Source: Paulinella micropora (Eukaryota; Cercozoa; Imbricatea; Euglyphida). From it: a stretch of 30,843 nucleotides of DNA. This document shows positions 18,301-27,366 of this stretch, piece after piece; the first letter of the stretch is position 1; every line of letters starts with the position of its first letter. Below the pieces are notes generated by a model. It ran no database searches, was not told the DNA's origin, and saw nothing but the letters and a program-made list of their open reading frames with translations. The position numbers and the translations under genes are program-made. The stretch lies in NCBI GenBank assembly GCA_009731375.1, contig BJOX01000254.1, positions 433,938 to 464,780 on the forward strand. Reading direction: 5' to 3'.

Positions 18301-21092
18301 AGCTGTGTGCGGCGGAGCGAAATTACTGCACGCGACAGAGGGAGGCGTTGGCAGTAGTATGGGCTCTCAAGAGGCTCAGAGAATACTTGTGGGGAGGACC
18401 TCTATTCACGGTTAGGACCGATCATCACAACCTTCTTTGGTTGATGAATCATGAACAAACCGGCCGTTTGGCGCGGTGGCAAGCTTTCTTGTCATGTTTC
18501 AATTTCACGATGGTCTACTTACCGGGAAAGCGAAACGTAGTCGCTGATAGCCTTTCCAGGCTAGAGTTTCAGTCGGAGGTGTCGGCTCTCGTATCATCAG
18601 TGGAGATGATGGACCTGTCCACGGACAAGGTATACGAGGTGAGCCACATAGAGGCGATGCAGATGGCAAGAGGCGTTCGTTATGACCGCACGGGTCTACG
18701 ATATAGTCCTCAAGGCCCGGAGCATGGCATATGCTGTGAGGCGCATGTTCTCGAAGACGCTGAGTGGTCTTATGAGGCATACGAGAACGCGAAGGCGAAT
18801 ATAAAAGAAGAGGAGGAGACGACTGAGGTCTGTACTGAACCTCCACAGGAAAATCGAAGCGAGCTTGATGAAGACCCGGAAAGGGTAGGAGTAAGGTTGG
18901 AGGACGGTACTATTCATATCGCCTCGCCTACCGCGTGGAGGCAGCAACAGGCGACGGATCCGGAGTTCAAGGAGCTCATAACGTTATACAAGAACCCTAA
19001 TGAGCTTAAAAAGACTCCACAGATCAAAGATCAGATGAAGGAGATGGCGTGGAGAGATGGGCTATTGTGGTACAAGGGCCAGCATGGCAAATTTGCATCA
19101 CAGCCTGACAAATGGACTCTCTGGGTACCAGAGAAGTTGAGGCGCTTTATATATGTCGCAGCCCATAACTGCCCCTTACTGGCACATCCGGGTCGACAAA
19201 GAACTCATTGGTTCATAGCGAGGCGATTTTGGTGGAAAGGGATGAAGGAGGAGATAGACAGGGAAGTGGACGCATGCATCCCATGCAAAACCACAAAGAC
19301 ACCGCTGAAGGCGAACTTTGGCCTGATCGGTACATTCCCGTTACACGCCGGGATGTTTGAATTTTTACACATCGATCATGTGGGACCTTTCCCCGAATCG
19401 GCAGAAGGGTACAGATACCTTCTTACCGCAATAGATCGAGCCACCAATTATGTCTGGGTTGTTCCTGTTAAGGACGCTACAGGCAAGACAACTGCGGAGG
19501 CTCTGATCGATAGGATCGTCTCGCAGATCGGAGTGCCTAGAAAGATATGTTCTGATCGAGGTTCTGACTTTAATAATGAAGTCATCGACAGACTATCTAA
19601 GTACTACGGGATGAAATGGCAATATGTTACTGCCTATAACCCGAGAGCGAATGGCAAGATCGAGCGGGTACATAGACCTCTCAAAGCCTCGCTTAAGATG
19701 TACTGTATGAAGAAGGAGAATCAGAGAGCCTGGGTGGAGGCAGCACCTTCATTTGCCTTTGCAATGAACTGTCTACCCTCATCGGCATTAGGAGGAGCCA
19801 GGAGCTCAGTCTCGCCATATCAATTGGTTTACGGCCGAGAGCCTAATATCCCAACCTCGCTTCTGCATCCAAAGGACACTTGGGCAGATGAGGATGAGTT
19901 GTTCGGGATGAGGCTAAGAGCGAAGATGGAGGCGGAGCAAATAGTTGCGGCGCATAGGGAGGCGGAGCGCAGAAAGACTGATGCACAAGGAGTGCGACAA
20001 GCGCACTTAGATCAAGTCCGTTTCCGGGTTGGGGATATTGTACTCCTGTACCATCCTCAAGTACCCAAGGGGGTTAGCTCTAAGCTGTTTACCCACTGGA
20101 AAGGACCATACCAGATTATGGAGCAGATGGGACCTCTGAACTATAAGATCAGGGGTAGAGGGAAGGTGCAAATTGTGAATGTTCGAAGGCTGATCAAATA
20201 TGACCCCTTCTTACTCGAGGATGAATCCGTTGAGGAGGCGTTGAAACGGATGAAGGAGGATTTCAAAGAGGTACCGCCTATCAGTAAGGAGGATACCTTA
20301 GAGGAGGAGAATGCCTATCGGGCACCTGTCTCGGAGAGGGAGGAGACCGAGAAGGAGAGCAAGGAAGACACAAACCGCAAAAGCGCGGCGGGGACTCAGT
20401 CTAAGGCCCCCATAGTCCGCGGCGGTACAAAGGAGAAGTTCACGGAGGCGCAGAGGAGGAGAGCGCAAAATGACCTTATCTTCGACCAACCGAGGAAGGT
20501 GGCGAGATCGACGCGAGCGACGGATGTCCATGGAGGAGGAGAAGAGAAGGACACTAACCCAAACGCGGGTAATGTGGACATTCGACATGCGCGATGGAAG
20601 GAAGGCGAGGCGATTGCGACCATCAAGTGGGTCCGAGACGCTTTTTATCTGTTGAGACCGGCAGAATCTCATGTTGCCGATGACACTCTCTCAGATCTTT
20701 ATCTCATGCGAGCTGTGGCGGTCCCGCAGACTACACGGGCAGCGCGGACATCGAAGAGATCCTCAGCAGCAAAAACGATACAACCGGTACTCCATTTCTG
20801 GAGAAGCATGGACCCTGTTGAGGATCCAAAAGCTAGACAATACTTACCGGTATACAAAGACGCGAAAGATCTCGAGACTTGGGATGATACTATTACCCCT
20901 CGAGACAAAGACCACACTGCGTGGACTATTCAGTCACTGCCTAGGGGAGTGCTTGACATTCCTTTTGACTTATCATTGGGCGCCATCCCTAACAAAATAT
21001 GGGACATTCTTGAGGAGTCAAAGTTTGACTTGACTTTTGTTGGCGGCCCGCCACCTGGCAAAGGGGTTCGCGCAAGGCGACGAAGGCAGTAA
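15345..21092 (+). CDS. pol: Pol polyprotein: protease-like, reverse transcriptase, RNase H, integrase, long C-terminal extension
   Basis: The intact frame gives 1915 residues from the first ATG, or 25 more if translated by readthrough from gag. Residues 1-140 are basic and disordered. A retropepsin-like segment spans about 150-265; its expected DTG reads DTM (168-170), but the later ID-C strand is present. Residues 300-620 match nothing I recognise. RT covers about 650-860 with FCYIDD at 802-807. RNase H covers 950-1040 (DTDAS, then TDHHN). Integrase has an HHCC finger (His1274, His1281, Cys1311, Cys1314). Its DDE core is Asp1344, Asp1404 and Glu1440, spacing DD35E. A GPY/F module starts at Trp1585. 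About 300 residues follow with no known domain. The proteins would copy the element RNA and insert the DNA. Confidence 0.92.
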   Translation: MPTVAEQDTNGSVPPRREVEGTQPHKPQGKHLLVHPSRANMINDANRKAKKAMEERKPQLKARSPPTKKQRTVPPPKDATVSTVDKCTSSVPDSVKRTLEIPEAPETQEVKLGEKREERKEDKELELILKTLEQKIHVLAASIHRPDALCYTDLFCETLQTTLKVGNDTMANINIVGQKFLNSHRTWVDKNIRKTKGTLKGVGSRTEITGIVTLIFKLKSGRVYRADLYVVPDYHGSILLSYDQLATMGAVIDCAARRVIYGVKNGEKEDINPMTATDSYEAFELSLATERKRLAFVHEATEAYVHPYVTVPDELSWTDNWETEMQAYTVTIPASDKKSIDDLIVARNEEIICVAKQCPSLARFAEGGGADVYITNGYCYHAKMSDEKREAFVPRRKGRIPDTPADDIKTFITNFWGDVPTWPRSLTEVKKCLRTLFESNKPYTVILPYNEKAIWAQEIRDRLIDHPIPVPSRKQQLVVACRLGSREQSSAYKQKLRAQDKLKLIPQAFTCFDGFYTRKAPIQYANLIDMLVGLGHDDEPDTVTYERTGLDDLSEEDLSLEEDLAPLKEHKKMSEEDFQAAARKILEEGVGSEREKAFLKAKMEAYREIFDPPRAGGVKSDDFTAVIYKIPGAEPSPAPRRANLSIHEAKIAEENVRQLLDEDFIERSTSPIVSQPKIVPKPGGEWRLTINYARVNKVLEEERNPLPTLEEGRRVLRNAKFYSVIDLKNGFWQIPLDEKSRWLTAFVVGMEIYQWKVLPMGLKQAPGLFQKAMQKMLSGQYDDQSEDGFMRRRGQKAGEYAFCYIDDIIVYSNTMEEHIDHLSDVFRRIGAFGLKCNLKKCQLARTSVTYLGYEISHNRVSISREKREEIMSRQLPKNRTELHSFLAMAQYYSQFIPDWGATRAKLEKMIDFGDFEKWDEEALQAFNTLKDIIYKDPKDGGLVLMMPDFTKPFVVDTDASKFAIGAVLQQEDEEKKLRPIMFISRKLCAAERNYCTRQREALAVVWALKRLREYLWGGPLFTVRTDHHNLLWLMNHEQTGRLARWQAFLSCFNFTMVYLPGKRNVVADSLSRLEFQSEVSALVSSVEMMDLSTDKVYEVSHIEAMQMARGVRYDRTGLRYSPQGPEHGICCEAHVLEDAEWSYEAYENAKANIKEEEETTEVCTEPPQENRSELDEDPERVGVRLEDGTIHIASPTAWRQQQATDPEFKELITLYKNPNELKKTPQIKDQMKEMAWRDGLLWYKGQHGKFASQPDKWTLWVPEKLRRFIYVAAHNCPLLAHPGRQRTHWFIARRFWWKGMKEEIDREVDACIPCKTTKTPLKANFGLIGTFPLHAGMFEFLHIDHVGPFPESAEGYRYLLTAIDRATNYVWVVPVKDATGKTTAEALIDRIVSQIGVPRKICSDRGSDFNNEVIDRLSKYYGMKWQYVTAYNPRANGKIERVHRPLKASLKMYCMKKENQRAWVEAAPSFAFAMNCLPSSALGGARSSVSPYQLVYGREPNIPTSLLHPKDTWADEDELFGMRLRAKMEAEQIVAAHREAERRKTDAQGVRQAHLDQVRFRVGDIVLLYHPQVPKGVSSKLFTHWKGPYQIMEQMGPLNYKIRGRGKVQIVNVRRLIKYDPFLLEDESVEEALKRMKEDFKEVPPISKEDTLEEENAYRAPVSEREETEKESKEDTNRKSAAGTQSKAPIVRGGTKEKFTEAQRRRAQNDLIFDQPRKVARSTRATDVHGGGEEKDTNPNAGNVDIRHARWKEGEAIATIKWVRDAFYLLRPAESHVADDTLSDLYLMRAVAVPQTTRAARTSKRSSAAKTIQPVLHFWRSMDPVEDPKARQYLPVYKDAKDLETWDDTITPRDKDHTAWTIQSLPRGVLDIPFDLSLGAIPNKIWDILEESKFDLTFVGGPPPGKGVRARRRRQ

Positions 21093-21896
21093 GTGACATT
21101 TTTTTCTTTTATCACGCGTCGGACATTGAAAGCTGCATGTGGATTAATCTCATAGTGCCCATGTCAGATCATGTCTTATTAAAATATTTTTATACCATTG
21201 TTGTTACTTGGCATTTTTATCGCAACATATGAGTGCGAAGGTCAATCGGCAAATGGATACGACACCGTAGAAGGGGATCGCTTGTGAGTTTAGCGATGGT
21301 GTTCCTGGTACGACCCTGCTTCAAGTATCCAGGGTGATGTTCTCAATAAATGTTCTCATAGTAGACATATTAAATATTTTTTTCTTTGGATATACTTAAT
21401 ATCGTCATACCAGCACGGTCCGCCTCTACTTGTATCGGTTTATCGCATGGTCGGGTTCACTCACACCGGCTTTGGATATAGTTATTAGGACTGGCCCCCT
21501 AGTACTATATTAAGGTAACTGATTGAAAACAATGGTATATTATTAAAAGACAATGTATTTACTGATCGGAAGTGTTTTTAGAGAAGGAGAAAAAATTATA
21601 ATGCTGCTTTTATTTTAATAGTAATACTATTTGTTCTTGACATACTGCATCAGGATTAAGTTACGGGGGGGACAACGAGTGTGGAAGGAGGAGTTTTTTA
21701 TTTATTTACAAAAAATGAGGCTAGAGATTTACAGTTGACGCGTGTCTGGTGTATGCATTTTATTTATCCACTGCACCGTCTATCCGTGGGTTAATGCACT
21801 TAGTTGCAACACCCCGTAGCGTTTGTGCAGAAAAGAAATCAGCAGCTATATGACGAAAATATTGCATATTCCCGTCATAAAAACGGGAAGGGGTAC
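21093..21896 (+). other. Retrotransposon 3' untranslated region with polypurine tract
   Basis: About 800 nt of AT-rich sequence without a gene lies between pol and the 3' LTR. The run GGGAAGGGG at 21885-21893, three bases before the LTR, is a good polypurine tract for plus-strand priming. Confidence 0.75.
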
Positions 21897-22145
21897 TGTA
21901 GGCATCACCCCCCGGATAGCCGGTAAAAAGTACAGTTTTTCGGGTGTCAGGTGCACCTAGTTTTTTTCCCAGTATTTCAATATCGTTTGGCCGGATTTGA
22001 CCTAATGCCATTTTAACCGTGGTCTGTGGCCGCTTTCTTTTTCGGCTTCACTGAGCTAATATAACGAGACATCATTCTCCTTTGGGGGATTTGTGTCTGG
22101 TTGTATTACCGACTTTTTATCGAGCTATCTTCAGGGAATGTAACA
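21897..22145 (+). repeat. 3' LTR
   Basis: It is 249 bp, with two substitutions relative to the 5' LTR. It ends TGTAACA and is followed by the target duplication GCTC and then the rest of the foldback arm. Confidence 0.93.
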
Positions 22146-22282
22146 GCTCAGTTTGTCGTATTTTTTTAAAACATGTGTGTTTCTGTGCTTCCTGTGTATG
22201 TTTTCTATCTTCCTTTGTGTGTTTTATGCTTTTTTAGTGCTTGTATTTAATACTTGAATGGACAAGTTTGAATACATAAATG

Positions 22283-22284
<2 letters not shown>
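22146..22284 (-). repeat. Right arm of the foldback element, part 2 (outer), with target duplication at its left edge
   Basis: GCTC (22146-22149) duplicates 11753-11756. The rest, 22150-22284, is the reverse complement of about 11495-11631. It ends in TAAATGAT, beyond which a (TA)n microsatellite begins. Confidence 0.85.
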
Positions 22285-22329
<45 letters not shown>

Positions 22330-22535
22330 CGCATGTATGTGTGTATGTGTATGTATGCATGTATGTATGTATGTATGTATGTGTGTGTATGTATGTTATA
22401 CATTCTCTTGTACATATGTGCATGCAGACATGTATGCATACAGACAGAACATACATCTGTGAAAGTTTGGTTGCTTTCTTTCTTTCTTCCTTCCTTCCTT
22501 CCTTCCTTTCTTTCTTTCTTTCTTTCTTTCTGACC
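22283..22535. repeat. Compound microsatellite: (TA)n, (TG)n, (TGTA)n, then (CTTT/CTTC)n
   Basis: Alternating TA and TG units pass into tetranucleotide TGTA from 22283 to about 22400. A second run of CTTT and CTTC covers about 22471-22533. Long open frames here are by-products of the repeats. Confidence 0.9.
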
Positions 22536-22763
22536 CCCTTCTCTCTACTCTGTGTGTTGTTATTGTTGTTCGTTATTGTTATTGTGTTCCAGCTAAAGTA
22601 CACATGTTACAAGTTATTTGTATTTATGCATACGTTATACGTGCGCGCACGCCGACATGTGATGGTATACATTTTGGAAGCATACGCAAGGGCAAAGAGA
22701 AAAATAGATAGGAGAGAAAGAGAAAGGTGGAGGGTGGGGTTTTGGGGGGGGGGGGGGGGGGGA
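22536..22763. other. Low-complexity sequence ending in poly-G
   Basis: No gene is recognised. The run of G at about 22744-22762 leads into an assembly gap. Confidence 0.7.
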
Positions 22764-22773
22764 NNNNNNNNNN
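22764..22773. other. Assembly gap of 10 N
   Basis: Ten undetermined bases sit between a poly-G run and an A-rich run; a further stretch of about 33 G follows at 22834-22866. Confidence 0.98.
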
Positions 22774-22832
22774 AACAAAAAAAAAATTGAAAAAAAAGAA
22801 AGAAAAAAGAAAAGAAAAGAAAGAAAAAAAAA

Positions 22833-22866
<34 letters not shown>

Positions 22867-22867
<1 letters not shown>

Positions 22868-23337
22868 AGCAAACCCTTAGGGAAAACTAACGACTTGCGA
22901 GGTTATCAAAGGACTGACATGCGAACAGTGTGCACAGGATTCAGAATCATGTGGGGGAACAGTTTCTTGTCTTATGAAAAGAAACTAATTAATCCAGTGG
23001 GCACAATCACCGTAGCCGGTACACAATTGTACCACGCGTTTCTATCAAGTGAGCGCAGTGATGACTGTGCAGCCAGAGGAGAGATTGCAGTACTTTGTAG
23101 GGGTGAGGCTTGTGCGCGTTGGTGGGACATGGTGGTTGGGCCAGTTTCAAAGCACCTAGGACTTGGGCTGCGCGTGCTGTGACGCAGCTCGGGGCTGGGT
23201 TTTAGACTGCGACACTTTTGCCGCTCTGTTGCGTTGCATTTGCTTGGTGTGAGTCGTTTCTGCCGCCTGTGCTGGTTTCTGGCTGTGGTCGCCTGTTGCC
23301 CTTGTTGTTTCCGTGGTACTGGCGATGGTGGCGTTGC
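22867..23337. other. Short unique region, no recognisable gene
   Basis: About 470 bp of mixed sequence between poly-G and a TTG array. A plus-strand frame up to 23182 shows no known motif and begins in the poly-G artefact, so I do not call a gene. Confidence 0.5.
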
Positions 23338-23456
23338 ACGTTGTTGTTGTTGTTGTTGTTGTTGTCGTCGTCGTTGTTGTTATTGTTCTTATTGTTCTTG
23401 TTGTTCTTGTTGTTCTTGTTGTCGTTGTTGTCGTTGTTGTCGTTGTTGTTGGTTGT

Positions 23457-23487
<31 letters not shown>

Positions 23488-23510
23488 CTAGTAGCAGCAA
23501 CAGCAGCAGC

Positions 23511-23545
<35 letters not shown>

Positions 23546-23565
23546 TAGTGGTAGTAGTATTTTCA
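23338..23565. repeat. (TTG/TCG/TTC)n array passing into (GCA/GTA)n
   Basis: Triplets of TTG with TCG and TTC variants run from 23338 to about 23480, then AGC/GTA triplets to about 23560. Confidence 0.92.
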
Positions 23566-23688
23566 ATGATCATGATTGTATTTAATAATTATGATTAGGT
23601 TCACCATCTAGTTAAATCAATAGCTCTTGAGCTCACGATTTGTATGGATACCAGAGGTTATAAACTTCATTAAATCGAAGGCTTAGGC

Positions 23689-23689
23689 C

Positions 23690-23753
<64 letters not shown>

Positions 23754-23773
23754 TGCAGTCGCAGCAGCAGCAA

Positions 23774-23834
<61 letters not shown>

Positions 23835-23844
23835 GGTGGTGGTG

Positions 23845-23903
<59 letters not shown>

Positions 23904-23922
23904 GGTGGTGGTGGTGGTATTG

Positions 23923-23957
<35 letters not shown>

Positions 23958-23997
23958 TGTAGTAGTAGTAGTAGTAGTAGTAGTAATAGTAAGTAAT
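23689..23997. repeat. (GTA)n array with GCA and GGT blocks
   Basis: About 300 bp of triplets keep phase while blocks change between GTA, GCA and GTG/GGT. This suggests repeated slippage and block duplication. Confidence 0.93.
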
Positions 23998-24187
23998 AGC
24001 AGTATTAGTAAGCAAAATTTGGTAGATGGAGGGATGGGTTGATAAATTGGTAGAAACATGGATAAGTCATGGACGAATGAGTGCATGGGAATAAGGGCTG
24101 ACAGAATAAACAAAAATGAACATTAGCACTAAGCCAGCGGCTTCAGCGAGAACAACTGCAGCAATAAGGACAAAAACATTAACTATT

Positions 24188-24279
24188 CTAGTAGTAGTAG
24201 TAGTAGTAGTAGCAGTAGTAGTAGTAATTACTGTAGCAGCAGCAGCAGTAGCAGTAGCAGTAGTAGCAGTAGCAGTAGC

Positions 24280-24372
<93 letters not shown>

Positions 24373-24396
24373 GCTGCTACTACTACTACTACTACA

Positions 24397-24442
<46 letters not shown>

Positions 24443-24492
24443 TTTCTACTACTACTACTATTACTACTACTACTACTATTACTACTACTACT
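24188..24492. repeat. (AGT)n array that flips to (ACT)n: trinucleotide palindrome
   Basis: AGT/GCA triplets run to about 24333, and then the sequence switches exactly to ACT/CTA triplets to 24492. The two halves are reverse complements, so this can form a hairpin of more than 100 bp. Confidence 0.92.
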
Positions 24493-24568
24493 AATATGTT
24501 CATTTACTGTCTATGTACTTATCTCTTCCTCCCTCTCTGCCTTCCCCTCTCCCCCATCCTCCTCCTCT

Positions 24569-24620
<52 letters not shown>

Positions 24621-24885
24621 CTTCCTCCCCCTACCCCCCCTACCCCTAAAAAACACACGGACACACACACACACACATACACATACCTTTTACCTCCGCT
24701 TCAGCTCTACGAAAAGCAAGTGTTCTTCATTTAGTAAAAGTCCAGTTTAGCGGATACTATTTTCAGAAAATATGTTAGCATACGATTAATGCCGCATTCG
24801 AGTGCAGACCGTTTTCTTTTCACTTCATGTAGTAGTGTTTGCTTTATCCCTCAGTACTCATGGCAAGTGTTTTCTATCATTGAAC
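24493..24885. repeat. (CT)n and (CA)n microsatellites with a short unique stretch
   Basis: A CT tract spans about 24572-24622 and a CA tract about 24660-24680. The sequence from 24690 to 24885 is unique and has no recognisable gene. Confidence 0.8.
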
Positions 24886-24967
24886 TGTGTGTGTGTGTGT
24901 GAAAGAGATCGAGAGAGAGAGAGAGATAGATAGCGAGAGAGAGAGAGAGAGAGAAGGGAGGGAGGGA

Positions 24968-25000
<33 letters not shown>

Positions 25001-25038
25001 GGAGGGAGGGAGAGGGGGGGGGGGGGGGGGGGGGAAAG
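24886..25038. repeat. (GT)n/(GA)n microsatellites ending in poly-G
   Basis: GT, GA, GATA and GGGA units alternate up to a G run of about 20 at 25013-25034 that leads into a gap. Confidence 0.88.
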
Positions 25039-25048
25039 NNNNNNNNNN
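25039..25048. other. Assembly gap of 10 N
   Basis: Ten undetermined bases follow the poly-G run. Confidence 0.98.
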
Positions 25049-25105
25049 CACCTCCCACTTGATAGCACCTAGCCACACCCCAGCACATCAACACGCGCCA
25101 GCAAG

Positions 25106-25106
<1 letters not shown>

Positions 25107-25164
<58 letters not shown>

Positions 25165-25416
25165 GTGTGTGGTGTGTGTGCGTGTGTATGTGTGATCCTT
25201 ATGTACGTTAGGGGTTCATCAAATGTGTAAAGAAACTGAGCTGCTTGTCTGCCTCTCATACCTTATTATGTAAGTGTATTGTGGGCGAAAAGGGGTCGAA
25301 AGTGTGTACGTGTGTGTGAGTGTGTATGCGTGTGTGTGTGTATGTTTGTGTATGTTTGCGTATGTGGTGCTGGTGTTTAGCGGTTGAAGGCGCCGGGGGG
25401 GGGGGGGGGGGGGGGG
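25107..25416. repeat. (CT)n tract, TG-rich tracts and poly-G
   Basis: A CT tract covers 25107-25162, followed by TG-rich sequence, a short unique stretch at about 25195-25300, more TG repeats, and a G run at 25395-25416 bordering the large gap. Confidence 0.85.
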
Positions 25417-26144
25417 NNNNNNNNNNNNNNNNNNNNNNNNNNNNNNNNNNNNNNNNNNNNNNNNNNNNNNNNNNNNNNNNNNNNNNNNNNNNNNNNNNNN
25501 NNNNNNNNNNNNNNNNNNNNNNNNNNNNNNNNNNNNNNNNNNNNNNNNNNNNNNNNNNNNNNNNNNNNNNNNNNNNNNNNNNNNNNNNNNNNNNNNNNNN
25601 NNNNNNNNNNNNNNNNNNNNNNNNNNNNNNNNNNNNNNNNNNNNNNNNNNNNNNNNNNNNNNNNNNNNNNNNNNNNNNNNNNNNNNNNNNNNNNNNNNNN
25701 NNNNNNNNNNNNNNNNNNNNNNNNNNNNNNNNNNNNNNNNNNNNNNNNNNNNNNNNNNNNNNNNNNNNNNNNNNNNNNNNNNNNNNNNNNNNNNNNNNNN
25801 NNNNNNNNNNNNNNNNNNNNNNNNNNNNNNNNNNNNNNNNNNNNNNNNNNNNNNNNNNNNNNNNNNNNNNNNNNNNNNNNNNNNNNNNNNNNNNNNNNNN
25901 NNNNNNNNNNNNNNNNNNNNNNNNNNNNNNNNNNNNNNNNNNNNNNNNNNNNNNNNNNNNNNNNNNNNNNNNNNNNNNNNNNNNNNNNNNNNNNNNNNNN
26001 NNNNNNNNNNNNNNNNNNNNNNNNNNNNNNNNNNNNNNNNNNNNNNNNNNNNNNNNNNNNNNNNNNNNNNNNNNNNNNNNNNNNNNNNNNNNNNNNNNNN
26101 NNNNNNNNNNNNNNNNNNNNNNNNNNNNNNNNNNNNNNNNNNNN
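25417..26144. other. Assembly gap of 728 N
   Basis: Sequence unknown. G runs border the gap on both sides, so polymerase or base-calling failure at poly-G is likely. Confidence 0.99.
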
Positions 26145-26382
26145 GGGGGCAACCACAGTGGCAAGCGCCCGAATGCTTCACCATCACAGCGGACTCAGAC
26201 ATTAGATGTCACACGACCCAAAAGTCAAACGCTAGGCTACAAAAACAAACAATAAGAATAGAAGATAAGATGGACCAGGAACTTCAGAAACTGTTGTTGA
26301 GAAAGAAGTATTTGTGCCCATGTTTGCTTCCTTTCGCGAACATACAAATCAATATACGGCTCACCTATTCCTGCTGTAGCCG

Positions 26383-27186
26383 TCGTCGTCGTTGTTGTTG
26401 TTGTTGTTGTTTTGATTGGTGGTGGTGGTGGTTGTCATTTCGTCGTCGTCGTTGTCGTCGCCGTCGTGGTCGTTGTCGTTGTTGTTGTTGTTGTCGTCGT
26501 CGTCGTTGTTGTTGTTGTTGTTGTCGTCGTTGTCGTTGTCGTTGTCGTCGTCGTTGTTGTTGTTGTTGTTGTTGTTGTTATTGTTGTTGTTGTTATTGTT
26601 GTCGTTGTCGTTGTTGTTGTTGTCGTTGTTGATGATGATGATGATGATGCTGCTGCTGCTGTTGTTGTTGTTGTTGTCGTCGTCGTCGTCGTCGTTGTTG
26701 TTGTTGTTGTTGTTGTTGTTGCCGTCGTCGTCGTTGTTGTTGCTGTTGTTTTCGTCGTCGTCGTCGTTATTGTTGTTGTTAACGTTGTTGTTGTTGTTGT
26801 TGTGTTGTTGTTGTTGTTGTTGTTGTCGCTTTCGTTGTTATTGTCGTTGTCGTTGTTGTCGTTGTTGTTGTTGTTGTTGTTGTTGGTGTTATTATGGTTG
26901 CTGCTTGTTGTTGTTGCTGCTGCTGCTGTTGTTGTTGTTGTCGCTGCTGCTGCTGTTGTTGTTGTTGTTATTATTATTATTATTGTTATTGTTGTCTCCG
27001 TCGTTGTTGTTGTTGTTGTCCTTGTCGTCGTCGCCGTTGTTGTTGTTGTTGTTGTTGTTGTCGTCGTCGTCGTTGTTGTTGTTGTTGTTGTTGTCGTCGT
27101 CGTCGTTGTCGTCGTTGTTGTCGTTGTTGTTGCTGTTGTTGCTGCTGTTGTTGTTGTTGTTGTTGTTGTTGTCGTCGTCGTCGTCG

Positions 27187-27217
<31 letters not shown>

Positions 27218-27283
27218 CGTTGTTGTCGTGGTTGTCGTTGTTGTTGTTGTCGTTGTCGTTGTCGTTGTTGTTGTTGTTGTTGT
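26383..27283. repeat. Imperfect (TTG)n array of about 900 bp with TCG, CTG and ATG variants
   Basis: Nearly every triplet is TTG or a one-base variant, so all plus-strand frames are open for hundreds of codons without coding meaning. It directly abuts a minus-strand LINE 3' end at 27284, so it may be a hugely expanded (CAA)n retrotransposon tail. Confidence 0.92.
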
Positions 27284-27337
27284 TCAATTCAATTAAGATA
27301 GCTAAATCGATGGCAAAATGATGCGTGGCTAACGGCC
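27284..27337 (-). mobile_element. 5'-truncated LINE 3'-end fragment
   Basis: The segment beginning TTCAATTCAATTAA and including ATGCGTGGCTAACGGCC matches the tail-proximal end of the copies at 27367 and 29513. Its (CAA)n tail would be the large TTG array on its left. Confidence 0.65.
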
Positions 27338-27366
27338 TTTTGTTGTTGCTGTTGTTGTTGTTGTGT

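Larger units (their letters stand above)
11757..22145 (+). mobile_element. Ty3/gypsy-type LTR retrotransposon, 10.4 kb, recently inserted
   Basis: Two 249 bp direct repeats with TG...CA ends bracket gag and pol genes on the plus strand. The domain order in Pol (protease-like, RT, RNase H, integrase) is that of Metaviridae. The LTRs differ at only two positions (nt 11763 T versus 21903 C; about nt 11876 T versus 22016 A), so insertion is young. The target duplication GCTC is present at 11753-11756 and 22146-22149, and a pre-insertion copy of the site survives in the left foldback arm. Pol is intact, but gag has a one-base shift, so this copy may depend on others for Gag. Confidence 0.93.

Noticed and set aside
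4360-21092. TGA as a reassigned sense codon in this genome
   Set aside because: Although three viral genes and the gag-pol junction have in-frame TGA, the 1915-codon pol frame contains none, which would be unlikely if TGA were an ordinary amino-acid codon.
22727-23182. Plus-strand frame in the unique region after the poly-G run
   Set aside because: It starts inside a gap and poly-G artefact and shows no recognisable motif or promoter; too weak to call.
23670-24649. Poly-Thr, poly-Tyr and poly-Val frames
   Set aside because: They are shadows of the GTA/ACT arrays with no non-repetitive domain.
25219-26255. Open frames of 260-330 codons across the large gap
   Set aside because: They consist almost wholly of undetermined bases.
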